Source of the DNA: Candidatus Rhodobacter oscarellae
GTDB taxonomy: Bacteria > Pseudomonadota > Alphaproteobacteria > Rhodobacterales > Rhodobacteraceae
Length of the DNA stretch: 64,000 bases
Direction of reading: 5' to 3'
NCBI RefSeq assembly: GCF_001078595.1
Contig: NZ_LFTY01000002.1
Location: 3,679,148-3,743,147, forward strand
Both the position numbers and the translations under genes were made by a program. Positions 47,423 through 56,284 of the stretch are shown in pieces. How positions within the stretch are numbered: position 1 is the first letter of the stretch; every line of letters starts with the position of its first letter. The notes beneath the pieces were generated by a model. That model did not search any database. It worked only from the letters and a program-made list of their open reading frames with translations, and was not told where the DNA came from.

Positions 47423-48661
47423 TCAGGCGCCCGCGCGCTCTAGCAAGAACCGCTGCGATAGGGGCAGGGCCGCCGCTCCTAGGGCGCGGGCATCCGCGCC
47501 AACAGAGCCGGTGAGAATGGCAGGGCGCGTGAGCCCGGTTAGGTCCTGCTCTGCCAGCTTTTCGTCGATTGTCTGGACCAGGCGTTCGCACAGGTCGCGG
47601 GGGATCCAACCATCCACCAGCACGTTGCCAAAGTCGATGATCGAGGCCGCCGACACGATCGCATGCGCGATGCCCGCCGCCGCGCCGTCGAGCCACCGAT
47701 CCAAAATGTCGCCTTCTATGTCCCAGCCCTCGGCGCTGCGCCACATGCTGTCTGTGTCCCAGCCAGAGGCTCTCAGTTGGCCCTCTAGTCCAAACAGAGA
47801 CGCCACATCCAATAGCTGCCGCACGCCGTTCGGTGTCGGCACGGGCATCGGCCCAACCGCGCCCGCATTCCCCGCCCCAGAGAACCGCGCGCCATTCAAC
47901 ACGATGCCGCCACCGATGAAATAGCCGACATAGAAATACAGGAAATTGCGTGGGCCGGTGGATGGCCCAAAGACGACCTCGGCCCCGCAGGCCGAGCTGG
48001 CATCGTTCTCTAGATAGATCGGGAAGTCGTGCCGCTCTGCCAGGGAGGACCGAATATCTGCCTTCCGCCATCCGGCCATCTTCTCCTTGGGCACACCAAG
48101 CGCGTCGGCCCAGTTCCACAGAAAGAAGGGCATCGCGATGCCCAGCCCAGCGATCCGGGCCCGCGCCGGAGCGGGAAGCCGGGCGGTTAACTCTGCGATC
48201 TGCTTGTCGGCGAAGGCAAACGTGCCCTCTGGAGTGGGGTAGCTGTGGAGCTCCATCGCACGGTGCAGGACCTGGCCCAGGAAATCGACCAGCACCAGTT
48301 CAACGCTGCGGCGCCCGACCTTCAGGCCAAAGAAGTAAGCGCCATCCTCGGCAAGCCGCATCGGCACCGACGGTTGGCCAACCTTGCCGCGCACCGGGTC
48401 GCCCTTGACCAGAAGGCCGTCGGCCTCCAGCGCGCGCATGATCACGGAAACGGTTTGCGGTGAAAGCCCCGTCACGCGCGCAATATCGGCCTTTGCCAAG
48501 GGTCCGCGCCGCCGCAGAAGCGACAGGACCAAGCGCTCGTTATGGGCGCGCATGCCAGATTGGTTCGAGCCGCGCACGAGCGAGGCCGCTTCATTTGTGC
48601 CGTTGGCGTCTGTCGCGCTATGCGCCTTCACAATCGTCTCCCGGTGAGGCGACGCAAACAT
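47423..48661 (-). CDS. ROK-family transcriptional regulator (FrcR-like)
   Basis: A 412-residue repressor-type ROK protein. The N-terminal winged helix (LLRRRGPLAKADIARVTGLS, about 45-64, then PQTVSVIMRALEADGL) is followed by a sugar-kinase-like domain with GYFIGGGIVLNGARFSGAGN, which usually senses sugars. It is divergent from frcBCA and probably controls it, as FrcR does in Sinorhizobium. The upstream in-frame ATG at 48697 lies inside a 43-bp palindrome, so I prefer ATG 48661. Confidence 0.88.
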   Translation of the reverse strand: MFASPHRETIVKAHSATDANGTNEAASLVRGSNQSGMRAHNERLVLSLLRRRGPLAKADIARVTGLSPQTVSVIMRALEADGLLVKGDPVRGKVGQPSVPMRLAEDGAYFFGLKVGRRSVELVLVDFLGQVLHRAMELHSYPTPEGTFAFADKQIAELTARLPAPARARIAGLGIAMPFFLWNWADALGVPKEKMAGWRKADIRSSLAERHDFPIYLENDASSACGAEVVFGPSTGPRNFLYFYVGYFIGGGIVLNGARFSGAGNAGAVGPMPVPTPNGVRQLLDVASLFGLEGQLRASGWDTDSMWRSAEGWDIEGDILDRWLDGAAAGIAHAIVSAASIIDFGNVLVDGWIPRDLCERLVQTIDEKLAEQDLTGLTRPAILTGSVGADARALGAAALPLSQRFLLERAGA

Positions 48662-48676
48662 GGGGCGATGAAATCC

Positions 48677-48719
48677 AGGAGTCAATAAATAAATCAAATA
48701 GATTTATTTATTGACTCCT
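48677..48719. promoter_or_regulatory. Large perfect palindrome, probable ROK operator
   Basis: Two perfect 19-base arms (AGGAGTCAATAAATAAATC at 48677-48695 and its inverse at 48701-48719) around AAATA. It sits between the divergent ROK gene and frcB, where a dual operator is expected. The A/T-rich core and symmetry fit ROK binding sites, and each arm includes TTGACT, which could double as a -35 element. Function is inferred from position. Confidence 0.75.
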
Positions 48720-48829
48720 TTAAGGCCATGATGTTTTTTCGACTCACGAGCGCCAGCCGGAATTTTGATGTTGGCGACCTCAAAGGCAGAGCCAGGCTAG
48801 GCTCATTCAAATTTTGGGAGGATTGAAGC

Positions 48830-49855
48830 ATGAATATCAGATCACTACTGAGCGCGACGGCCATTGGACTGGTTGCTATGAGCGGCGCGGCCTTCGCGGG
48901 CGGGCATTCCACCACGGTGTGTTTGATCACCAAGACCGACACCAACCCGTTCTTCGTGAAGATGAAGGAAGGCGCGACCGCCAAGGCGGAAGAGCTTGGC
49001 ATGACGCTGAAGGCCTTCGCGGGCAAAATCGACGGCGATAACGAGACCCAGGTGCAAGCTATCGAGACCTGCATCGCGGATGGTGCCAAGGGCATCTTGC
49101 TGACGGCTTCCGATACTGCGGGCATTGTGCCCTCGGTGGAGGCCGCGCGGGACGCGGGACTTCTGGTGATCGCGCTGGACACGCCGCTAGAGCCGATTGA
49201 CGCCGCCGATATGACCTTTGCCACCGATAACTTCCTGGCGGGCGAGCTGATCGGCGCCTATGCCGCCGCCAAGATGGGTGGCGCGGCAGCGAACGCCAAG
49301 ATCGCGATGCTCGACCTGGCCATCAGCCAGCCCACCGTGGGCGTGCTGCGCGACCAGGGCTTCCTGACCGGCTTTGGTGTGGACGTCAAAGACGTCAGCC
49401 GCTGGGGCGACGAGGATGACGCACGCATCGTCTGCAACGAGGTCACCGCCGGCAACGAGGAAGGTGGCCGCAAGGCGATGGAGACCTGCCTGGCCAAGGA
49501 TGACGGCATTAACGTGGTCTATACTATCAACGAGCCCGCCGCCGCGGGCGCCTATGAGGCGCTCAAGGCCATTGGGCGCGAGAACGACGTGCTGATCGTC
49601 TCGGTGGATGGCGGCTGCCCGGGCGTGCAGAACGTGGCGGAAGGCGTGATCGGCGCCACCTCGCAGCAATACCCGCTGCTGATGGCGTCGCTGGGCGTGG
49701 AGGCGGTGAAGGCCTGGGCCGAGGATGGCTCCAAGCCGGCGAACTCGCCCGGTAAGGACTTCCTGGACACCGGCGTGTCGCTGGTGGCGAGCGAGTCCGT
49801 TGACGGCGTCGAGTCCATCGACGTCAAAGCGGGCATGGACCTCTGCTGGGGCTAA
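48830..49855 (+). CDS. frcB: Sugar ABC transporter substrate-binding protein (FrcB-like)
   Basis: A 341-residue periplasmic binding protein with a clear signal peptide (cleavage after AFA near residue 23). The mature protein has the ribose/galactose-binding type I fold: [16 protein letters not shown], then [12 protein letters not shown], and IALDTPL. FrcB in rhizobia binds fructose, mannose and ribose. GGGAGG lies just upstream. It heads frcB-frcC-frcA, and hairpins after the stop probably keep frcB mRNA in excess over the permease and ATPase. Confidence 0.85.
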   Translation: MNIRSLLSATAIGLVAMSGAAFAGGHSTTVCLITKTDTNPFFVKMKEGATAKAEELGMTLKAFAGKIDGDNETQVQAIETCIADGAKGILLTASDTAGIVPSVEAARDAGLLVIALDTPLEPIDAADMTFATDNFLAGELIGAYAAAKMGGAAANAKIAMLDLAISQPTVGVLRDQGFLTGFGVDVKDVSRWGDEDDARIVCNEVTAGNEEGGRKAMETCLAKDDGINVVYTINEPAAAGAYEALKAIGRENDVLIVSVDGGCPGVQNVAEGVIGATSQQYPLLMASLGVEAVKAWAEDGSKPANSPGKDFLDTGVSLVASESVDGVESIDVKAGMDLCWG

Positions 49856-49870
49856 TCGCCTGAGACAATC

Positions 49871-49897
49871 GTAGGATGGGGATCATCCCCATCCTAC
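49871..49897 (+). repeat. Hairpin between frcB and frcC
   Basis: Perfect 12-bp stem GTAGGATGGGGA / TCCCCATCCTAC with a 3-base loop. It starts 15 bases after the frcB stop with no T-run, so it looks like an mRNA-stabilising or partial-termination element. Confidence 0.85.
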
Positions 49898-49901
49898 ACT
49901 C

Positions 49902-49927
49902 TAGACGCGCGCCGCACCGCGCGTCTA
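49902..49927 (+). repeat. Second hairpin between frcB and frcC
   Basis: 9-bp stem TAGACGCGC / GCGCGTCTA with an 8-base loop, 4 bases after the first hairpin. No T-run follows. Confidence 0.8.
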
Positions 49928-49981
49928 ACCTGCGCTCAGAGGCGCGATGCATAAGCGTTACATTTGATTAAGGGGGAAGGC

Positions 49982-51148
49982 ATGTCCGACACCGGCTCGC
50001 AGGGGCAGGGGTTCGAGGCTTCGCTGAGTGAAGCCAGCGAGACCGTCGCGGAGTTCGAAGAAGAGCGCACGATGGTGCGCCGCCTGCAGCACCTCTTGCA
50101 TGCCAACCCGTCGCTGGTGCCCTTCGTGGTGCTGGTGATCTCTATCGTCACGGTCGGGCTTTACATCGATTGGGAGGCGATCCAGGTCGCCATGGGCTGG
50201 GCGCGACTCGAGGAAGTCTCGGTCGGGCGCTTCCGCTTCTTCTCGGGGCGCACGATGGCGCTGATCCTGGATCAGGTGCAGATCGTGGGGATCCTGGCGC
50301 TGGCGCAATCGTTGATCGTATTGACGGCGGGGATCGACCTTAGCGTGGGCGCGATCGCGGTGTTCAGCTCTGTCGTGATGGGCCAGTTCACCTTCCGCTA
50401 TGGCATCCCGCCGACCTTCGCGGTGATGCTGGGCCTGGCCGTCGGCACGAGCATCGGCGCCCTGTCAGGCTGGCTGGTGAGCCGGATCAAGCTGCCGCCC
50501 TTCATCGTGACGCTGGGGATGTGGCAGATCGTGCTGGCCGGGAACTACCTCTATTCCCGCAACGAGACGATCCGTCCAAACGATATCGCCGAGCAGGCCG
50601 CGCTCTTGCACCTCATGGGCTGGGATTTCCAGATCCGCGAGATCCTTGGCTACGAGGCGATCCGCGGCGGGGCGAACATTCCGCTGGGTGTTGTCTTGAT
50701 GTTGATCCTTGCGGGCGGGCTTGCTTATGCGCTGCGCTCCACGCCCTGGGGGCGGCATGTCTACGCGGTGGGCGACGACCCCGAGGCGGCGGAGCTTGCC
50801 GGGGTGAACACGCGCAAGACGCTGATGTCGGTCTACATCCTGGCGGGTCTGATCTGTGCTGTGGCGGGCTGGGTGATGATCGGGCGGCTGGGGAGCGTGT
50901 CGCCCTCGGCCTCCACGGGCCAGATCGGCAACATCCAGGCGATCACCGCAGTGGTGATCGGCGGGATATCCTTGTTCGGCGGGCGGGGCTCGATCCTGGG
51001 CGCGCTGTTTGGGGCCTTGATCGTGAACGTGTTCCAGCTGGGCCTGCCCATGGCCGGGTTCGACAGCCAATGGACCTTCCTCTTGATCGGCATCTTGATC
51101 ATTGGCGCGGTCACGGTGGACCAGGAAATCAGAAAGGTCTCGGTATGA
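49982..51148 (+). CDS. frcC: Sugar ABC transporter permease (FrcC-like)
   Basis: A 388-residue integral membrane permease of the RbsC/BPD_transp_2 type. After a charged N-terminal tail come multiple spans, with the conserved LTAGIDLSVGAIAVFSSVVM and the C-terminal VVIGGISLFGGRGS. ATG 49982 follows GGGGGAAGG; the TTG at 49964 is unlikely. It overlaps frcA by ATGA. Confidence 0.92.
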   Translation: MSDTGSQGQGFEASLSEASETVAEFEEERTMVRRLQHLLHANPSLVPFVVLVISIVTVGLYIDWEAIQVAMGWARLEEVSVGRFRFFSGRTMALILDQVQIVGILALAQSLIVLTAGIDLSVGAIAVFSSVVMGQFTFRYGIPPTFAVMLGLAVGTSIGALSGWLVSRIKLPPFIVTLGMWQIVLAGNYLYSRNETIRPNDIAEQAALLHLMGWDFQIREILGYEAIRGGANIPLGVVLMLILAGGLAYALRSTPWGRHVYAVGDDPEAAELAGVNTRKTLMSVYILAGLICAVAGWVMIGRLGSVSPSASTGQIGNIQAITAVVIGGISLFGGRGSILGALFGALIVNVFQLGLPMAGFDSQWTFLLIGILIIGAVTVDQEIRKVSV

Positions 51149-51918
51149 CGCGGCCGGTGTTGCAGGCAAAGGGCCTGGTAAAGCGCTATGGCCGGGTGAC
51201 GGCGCTGGATCATGCGGATTTCGAGCTCTACCCGGGCGAGGTCTTGGGCGTGATCGGTGACAACGGCGCGGGCAAGTCCACGATGATCAAGGCGGTGTCC
51301 GGCGCGGTGATTCCGGACGAGGGCGAGGTGCTTTTGGAGGGGCAGCCGGTCAATTTCACCTCGCCGATCCACGCCCGTGAGCATGGCATCGAGACGGTCT
51401 ATCAAACGCTCGCGATGTCGCCCGCGCTGTCGATTGCCGACAACATGTTCATGGGGCGCGAGCTGAAGAAACCGGGCTGGCGCGGGCAGGTCTTTGGGAT
51501 GCTCGACAAGCCCGCGATGGAGACGTTCGCGCGCGAGAAGCTCACCGAGCTGGGGCTGATGACGATCCAGAACATTAAGCAGGCGGTCGAGACCTTGTCG
51601 GGCGGGCAGCGCCAGGGCGTGGCCGTGGCCCGGGCCGCGGCTTTTGGGTCCAAGGTGATCATCCTGGATGAGCCCACCGCCGCGCTGGGTGTGAAAGAGA
51701 GTCGCCGGGTGCTGGACCTGATCAACGACGTGCGCGCGCGCGGCATTCCGATCATCCTGATCAGCCACAACATGCCGCATGTGTTCGAGGTCTGTGACCG
51801 CATTCATATCCACCGGCTGGGCCGGCGGCTGACGGTGATCAATCCGGGGGATTACTCGATGTCGGACGCGGTGGCGTTTATGACGGGCGCGAAGGAGCCA
51901 GAGCAGGCTGCGGCGTAA
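51145..51918 (+). CDS. frcA: Sugar ABC transporter ATPase (FrcA-like, single NBD)
   Basis: A 257-residue ATPase with Walker A GDNGAGKST, signature LSGGQRQGVAVARA and Walker B VIILDEPTAALG. Unlike RbsA/MglA-type ATPases it has only one nucleotide-binding domain, as FrcA does, so it should act as a homodimer. It overlaps frcC by 4 bases. No sugar kinase follows, unlike some frc loci; 180 bases of gene-free DNA separate it from the next gene. Confidence 0.92.
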   Translation: MTRPVLQAKGLVKRYGRVTALDHADFELYPGEVLGVIGDNGAGKSTMIKAVSGAVIPDEGEVLLEGQPVNFTSPIHAREHGIETVYQTLAMSPALSIADNMFMGRELKKPGWRGQVFGMLDKPAMETFAREKLTELGLMTIQNIKQAVETLSGGQRQGVAVARAAAFGSKVIILDEPTAALGVKESRRVLDLINDVRARGIPIILISHNMPHVFEVCDRIHIHRLGRRLTVINPGDYSMSDAVAFMTGAKEPEQAAA

Positions 51919-52098
51919 CGCATATCTGGCAGAAAGCTAGGGAACTCTTGGTGATCCGTCCCGGACCCTACATGGTACTGCAATCAATCGGCGCCTGACT
52001 TGCAGGCGCGCCGGGGCGGCGCCCATCCAGTTTCATCTGTGCCGCAAAATTTGAAGAATTCGTTAAGAACAACCGGCCCGCGGCAACGCGCCGCAGCC

Positions 52099-53073
52099 TC
52101 AAACTGCGGGCGTCACGCCGCCCAGCACGCGCGCGAACACGCTCGCATCCACATTCCCGCCGGACAGAACCAGCCCAACGCGCTTGCCCGCCATCCGGTC
52201 GCGCTCTTGCATCAGCGCCGCGAGCGGCGCGGCGCCCGCACCTTCTGCCAGGTTATGGGTGTCTTGGTAGTAGATCCGCATCGCTTCCGCGATCTCATCC
52301 TCGCTGACGGAGACCACGCGCTCGGCGCTCTTCGAATAGATATCGAACGCCTCCTTGGAGGGGATGCGCACCGACATCCCGTCGGCGAATGTGGCGCAGG
52401 TATTGGTCTCCACCACGCGGCCGGCCTCGACAGAGAGCTTGGCGCCGGCGGCGTTCTCGGCCACCACGCCCACGATTTTGGTCGCGAGGCCCAAGGCGTC
52501 CCGCGCCATGATCGTCCCGCAGATGCCAGAGCCCAGCCCGATGGGCACATAGACCGTGTCCAGATCCGGCGCGGCGGTGAAGAGCTCTAGCCCGTAAGTC
52601 GCGACCCCACGGACCAGCTCCTCATGGAACGAGGGCACCATGGTCAGCCCCTCGGCCTCGGCCACGCGCAGCGCCTCGACCCGCGCCGCGTCGAAATCCG
52701 TGCCATGCTCCACAACCTCGGCCCCATAGCCGCGCATCGCGGCGTTTTTCTCGACGGAGTTGCCGCGCGGCACGAAGACCTTCACCTGAAGGCCTGCTGC
52801 GACGGCGGCCCGCGCCTGGCTTTGACCGTGATTGCCGCGCGTGGCGGTGCAGATGCCGCGCACCTCGGGGTGCGCGCGTCGCAGCCAATCGATATAGGTC
52901 ACCCCGCCACGCACCTTAAAGGCGCTCGTCGGCGCGTGGTTCTCGTGCTTGACCCGGACCTCCGCCGCGCCGGTGCGGGCGGTCAGGAGCGGCCAGACAT
53001 GCTGAGGTGTCGGCGGAACGTGGGCGTGGACCAGCGCAGCGGCGTCGTGCAGTTCGTCGACCGAGAATTTCAT
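52099..53073 (-). CDS. Threonine/serine dehydratase-like PLP enzyme
   Basis: A 324-residue fold-type II PLP enzyme. The PLP lysine is in SAFKVRGG (about residue 52), the phosphate-binding Gly loop is GLGSGICG, and a typical SGGNVD lies near the C-terminus. It lacks a C-terminal ACT domain, so it is the catabolic, unregulated kind. The start overlaps the fabI stop (TGATG), so it is coupled to the fatty acid operon. Substrate within threonine/serine/hydroxy-amino acids is not settled. Confidence 0.82.
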   Translation of the reverse strand: MKFSVDELHDAAALVHAHVPPTPQHVWPLLTARTGAAEVRVKHENHAPTSAFKVRGGVTYIDWLRRAHPEVRGICTATRGNHGQSQARAAVAAGLQVKVFVPRGNSVEKNAAMRGYGAEVVEHGTDFDAARVEALRVAEAEGLTMVPSFHEELVRGVATYGLELFTAAPDLDTVYVPIGLGSGICGTIMARDALGLATKIVGVVAENAAGAKLSVEAGRVVETNTCATFADGMSVRIPSKEAFDIYSKSAERVVSVSEDEIAEAMRIYYQDTHNLAEGAGAAPLAALMQERDRMAGKRVGLVLSGGNVDASVFARVLGGVTPAV

Positions 53074-53861
53074 CAGATATTCTCGACCTGCGGCATGCCC
53101 AGAACGTGGAATCCGCTGTCGACCATGATGGTCTCGCCGGTTGTGCAGGCGCCATAGTCGCTGGCCAGGTAAACGGCCGTCCCGCCCACGGCTTCCAGCG
53201 TCGCGTTGGCGCGCAGCGGGCTGTTCATCTCTGTGTGCTTGAAGGTCTTGCGCGCGCCGCCGATGGCCGCCCCGGCAAGGGTCTTCATCGGGCCGGGTGA
53301 GATCGCGTTCACGCGGATGCCCTCGGGGCCCAAGTCGTTGGCCAGGTACTTGACCGTGCTTTCCAGCGCCGCCTTGGCCACGCCCATCACGTTGTAGAAC
53401 GGCGTCACCCGACTCGAACCCTGATAGGTCAGGGTCAGCACGGTGCCGCCCTCGGTCATCATGGCCCGCGCGCGGCGGGTCACGTCGATCAGCGAGTAAC
53501 AGCTGATCGCCATCGAGTTGGCAAAGTTCTCGGCGGAGGTGTCGATGAACCGCCCGGTCAGCTCGCTGCGATCCGAGAAGGCGATGGCGTGCACGACAAA
53601 GTCCAGGCGGTCCCACTTCGCCGCCAACGCCTCGAACGCCGCGTCCATCTTGGCCGGGTCCATAACGTCGCAATCGATCATCACGTCAGAGCCGAGCGAC
53701 GCCACCAGCGGTTCCACCCGCTTGCCGAACGCCTCGCCCTGGTAGGTGAAGGCCAGCTCTGCGCCCTCGGCGGCCAGGGCCTTTGCAATACCCCACGCGA
53801 TCGAGCGCTCGTTGGCGACGCCCATGATCAGCCCGCGCTTTCCGGTCATCAAGTTTGCCAT
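53073..53861 (-). CDS. fabI: Enoyl-ACP reductase (NADH), FabI
   Basis: A 262-residue SDR-type enzyme for the last step of each fatty acid elongation cycle. It has the FabI-specific Tyr156-x6-Lys163 pair (YNVMGVAK), Tyr146 in LTYQGS, and GVANERSIAWGIA at the cofactor site. It lies 5 bases after fabB in fabA-fabB-fabI. This is the triclosan-sensitive enzyme family. Confidence 0.95.
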   Translation of the reverse strand: MANLMTGKRGLIMGVANERSIAWGIAKALAAEGAELAFTYQGEAFGKRVEPLVASLGSDVMIDCDVMDPAKMDAAFEALAAKWDRLDFVVHAIAFSDRSELTGRFIDTSAENFANSMAISCYSLIDVTRRARAMMTEGGTVLTLTYQGSSRVTPFYNVMGVAKAALESTVKYLANDLGPEGIRVNAISPGPMKTLAGAAIGGARKTFKHTEMNSPLRANATLEAVGGTAVYLASDYGACTTGETIMVDSGFHVLGMPQVENI

Positions 53862-53866
53862 GGGTC

Positions 53867-55096
53867 CTATCCGTTAAATCTCGACAGCAGCATCGATCCA
53901 TTCGTGCCGCCAAAGCCAAAGGAATTCGTCATCACGGTGTCAAGCCCGGCCTGTTCGACTGTCTCGGTGGCGATCTCTCCGGGATTAATCTCTGGGTCCA
54001 AGGTCTCGACGTTGATCGAGGGCGTGATGAAGTCCCCATCAAGCATCAGCAGGCAGAAGATGGCCTCCAACGCGCCCGCCGCCCCCTGGGCGTGACCGGT
54101 CATGGATTTGGTTGAGCTGATCGTCGGGGCCTGCCCGGCCCCGAAGACGCGGCGCACCGCTTCGACCTCGCCAACATCACCCACCGGCGTCGACGTGCCA
54201 TGCGCGTTGATATAGCTGATCTTGCGGCCCGCGGGCAGCGTCTTGGCGGCCAGCCGCATCGCGCGCTCGCCGCCCTCTCCGCTGGGGGCCACCATGTCGT
54301 GCCCGTCGGACGTGGCCCCGAACCCGGTGACCTCCGCGTAGATCTTGGCCCCGCGCGCCTGCGCGCGCTCGAGGTCCTCCAACACAACCATGCCGCCGCC
54401 GCCGGAGATCACGAACCCATCGCGGTCCGCGTCGAAGGCGCGACTGGCGCGGCCCGGAGTGTCGTTATATTTCGAGCTCATCGCCCCCATTGCGTCGAAG
54501 AGGCAAGACAGCGTCCAATCCAATTCCTCGCCGCCGCCCGCGAACATCACATCCTGCTGGCCCAGCATGATCTGCTGCGCTGCCATGCCGATGCAGTGCA
54601 GGCTGGTCGAGCAGGCAGAGGTGATCGAGAAGTTGATGCCCTTAATCTTGTAGGCGGTCGAAAGGTTGGCCGACACGGTGCTCGACATGCATTTCGGCAC
54701 CGCGAAGGGGCCGATGCGTTTGGGCGCGCCCTTTTCCAGCACAGTCTGGTGGGCGGCGAGCATGGCGCTCGTGGATGGCCCGCCCGACCCGGCGATCAGG
54801 CCGGTACCCGGATTTGAAACCTCTTCCGGGCTCAGCCCGGCGTCGGCGATCGCCTGCTCCAAAGCGTTATAGGCATAGGCTGACCCCGGCCCCATGAAAC
54901 GCAGCAGGCGCTTGTCGATATGTTCGCTGGGGTCGAAATTGATCGCGCCCTTGACCTGGCTGCGAAATCCCCGCTCGACATAGTCCTCCGCGGTTACAAT
55001 GCCGGATCGGCCCGCCCGCAGCGAAGCCGTGACCGCGTCCGCGGAATTTCCGATGGCCGAGACAATTCCCAAACCTGTGATGGCAACACGGCGCAT
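53867..55096 (-). CDS. fabB: 3-oxoacyl-ACP synthase I, FabB
   Basis: A 409-residue condensing enzyme of the unsaturated fatty acid pathway. It has the Cys-His-His triad: Cys162 in SACSTSLHC, His in [11 protein letters not shown] and His in [11 protein letters not shown]. FabB elongates the cis-3-decenoyl-ACP made by FabA, and the gene follows fabA by 25 bases. Confidence 0.96.
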   Translation of the reverse strand: MRRVAITGLGIVSAIGNSADAVTASLRAGRSGIVTAEDYVERGFRSQVKGAINFDPSEHIDKRLLRFMGPGSAYAYNALEQAIADAGLSPEEVSNPGTGLIAGSGGPSTSAMLAAHQTVLEKGAPKRIGPFAVPKCMSSTVSANLSTAYKIKGINFSITSACSTSLHCIGMAAQQIMLGQQDVMFAGGGEELDWTLSCLFDAMGAMSSKYNDTPGRASRAFDADRDGFVISGGGGMVVLEDLERAQARGAKIYAEVTGFGATSDGHDMVAPSGEGGERAMRLAAKTLPAGRKISYINAHGTSTPVGDVGEVEAVRRVFGAGQAPTISSTKSMTGHAQGAAGALEAIFCLLMLDGDFITPSINVETLDPEINPGEIATETVEQAGLDTVMTNSFGFGGTNGSMLLSRFNG

Positions 55097-55121
55097 GCGC
55101 GTCCTCCCTTTGGCGGGGCCC

Positions 55122-55634
55122 TTAGCTGTCGGCGGCTGCCAAGCCGACCTTCATGCTCTTGACCTCGCACACCAATTCACCATCCGCCAAGACGCGGCCA
55201 TCAGCCACCCCCATTTTTAGCTTCCGGTCTATAACGCGTGTGAAATCTACCTGGTAGGTGACCAAAGCCCGATCCGGGCGCACCATGCCGCTTAGCTTTA
55301 CCTCGCCCGCCCCCAGGGCGAACCCTTGGCCCTGCCAGCCGCGCCAGCCCAGATTGAAACCGGTCAGCTGCCAAAGCCCGTCCAGCATCAGGCAACCCGG
55401 CATCACGTTGTTGCCCGGGAAGTGGCAGGGAAAGAACCAAAGATCCGGCTTTATGTCGAGCTCGGCGACGATATGGCCCTTACCATGCGCGCCCTCGTCG
55501 CCCGAACAGTCCGTGATCCTGTCCATCATGAGCATCGGAGGTTCTGGAAGCTGGGCATTCCCTGGCCCAAATAGCTCGCCACGGGCGCACTGCAAAAGTG
55601 CTTCCTTGTTGAAGGACCTAGGAAATTCGCTCAT
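55122..55634 (-). CDS. fabA: 3-hydroxydecanoyl-ACP dehydratase/isomerase, FabA
   Basis: A 170-residue hot-dog-fold enzyme that introduces the cis double bond of unsaturated fatty acids. The active site is His71 and Asp85 in [20 protein letters not shown]. The start is set at MSEFPRSF; an in-frame upstream ATG at 55694 overlaps the promoter region and lacks support. First gene of the fabA-fabB-fabI unit, divergent from irr. Confidence 0.96.
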   Translation of the reverse strand: MSEFPRSFNKEALLQCARGELFGPGNAQLPEPPMLMMDRITDCSGDEGAHGKGHIVAELDIKPDLWFFPCHFPGNNVMPGCLMLDGLWQLTGFNLGWRGWQGQGFALGAGEVKLSGMVRPDRALVTYQVDFTRVIDRKLKMGVADGRVLADGELVCEVKSMKVGLAAADS

Positions 55635-55746
55635 ATGTGGCGGAGCCTCAGAGTTGGTGCCAATTGATCCCGCCCCCTGTAACAGGAGTGCCAAAGCCCT
55701 GACAAGGGTCAGGCGAAGGGTCGCACACCAAAGCTTGCGATTTACA

Positions 55747-55776
55747 TTGAAAGCCGCGGTGCGAAAACACTATAAT
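55747..55776 (+). promoter_or_regulatory. Probable sigma-70 promoter of irr
   Basis: TTGAAA (55747-55752), 18-base spacer, TATAAT (55771-55776). It lies 25 bases upstream of the irr start codon. I did not see a convincing Irr iron-control-element palindrome. Confidence 0.65.
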
Positions 55777-55801
55777 ACACGCAGCCAGGATTGCAGGTCA
55801 T

Positions 55802-56224
55802 ATGCAAAGCCAGAATGAAGCACAGGCCCGCGGGGCCAATTGGTTGTCGAACGCGGGGCTTCGCCCCACGCGGCAGCGTGTTGCATTGGCGTCGCTGCTT
55901 GTCGGAGACGGCAAGGACCGCCACGTGACCGCCGAGAGCCTTTATGCGGCCTCAAGCAAGTCCGGAGAGCCGGTGTCTCTGGCCACGGTGTACAACACGC
56001 TGCGCGCGTTCTGCGAGGCTGGTCTGATGCGTGAGATTACCGTCGATGGCTCAAAGAGCTATTTCGATACCAACACCACCAATCACCCGCATTTCTATTG
56101 GGAAGATACGGCGGCCTTGACCGATGCCCCGGTAGATCAACTTGTGATTTCGCAGCTGCCTGACACGCCCGAAGGCGCAGAAGTCGCGTCCGTGGATGTC
56201 GTTATCCGGTTACGGAGAAACTGA
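55802..56224 (+). CDS. irr: Fur-family iron response regulator Irr
   Basis: A 140-residue Fur-superfamily regulator with a winged helix (LRPTRQRVALASLL, then SLATVYNTLRAFCEAGL) and NHPHFYWEDTAAL, the degenerate metal-site region typical of Irr. Irr controls haem and iron genes in alphaproteobacteria and is degraded or inactivated on haem binding. Divergence from fabA is a recurrent arrangement in this clade. Confidence 0.88.
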   Translation: MQSQNEAQARGANWLSNAGLRPTRQRVALASLLVGDGKDRHVTAESLYAASSKSGEPVSLATVYNTLRAFCEAGLMREITVDGSKSYFDTNTTNHPHFYWEDTAALTDAPVDQLVISQLPDTPEGAEVASVDVVIRLRRN

Positions 56225-56284
56225 GTACTCCCGATCACAACCTAGTTTTAGGATGGCGCGGAACGATTGGATCGCGGCGCATCT

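Noticed and set aside
49871-49897. Intrinsic terminator ending the frcB transcript
   Set aside because: Strong stem but no T-run, and frcC-frcA clearly continue the operon.
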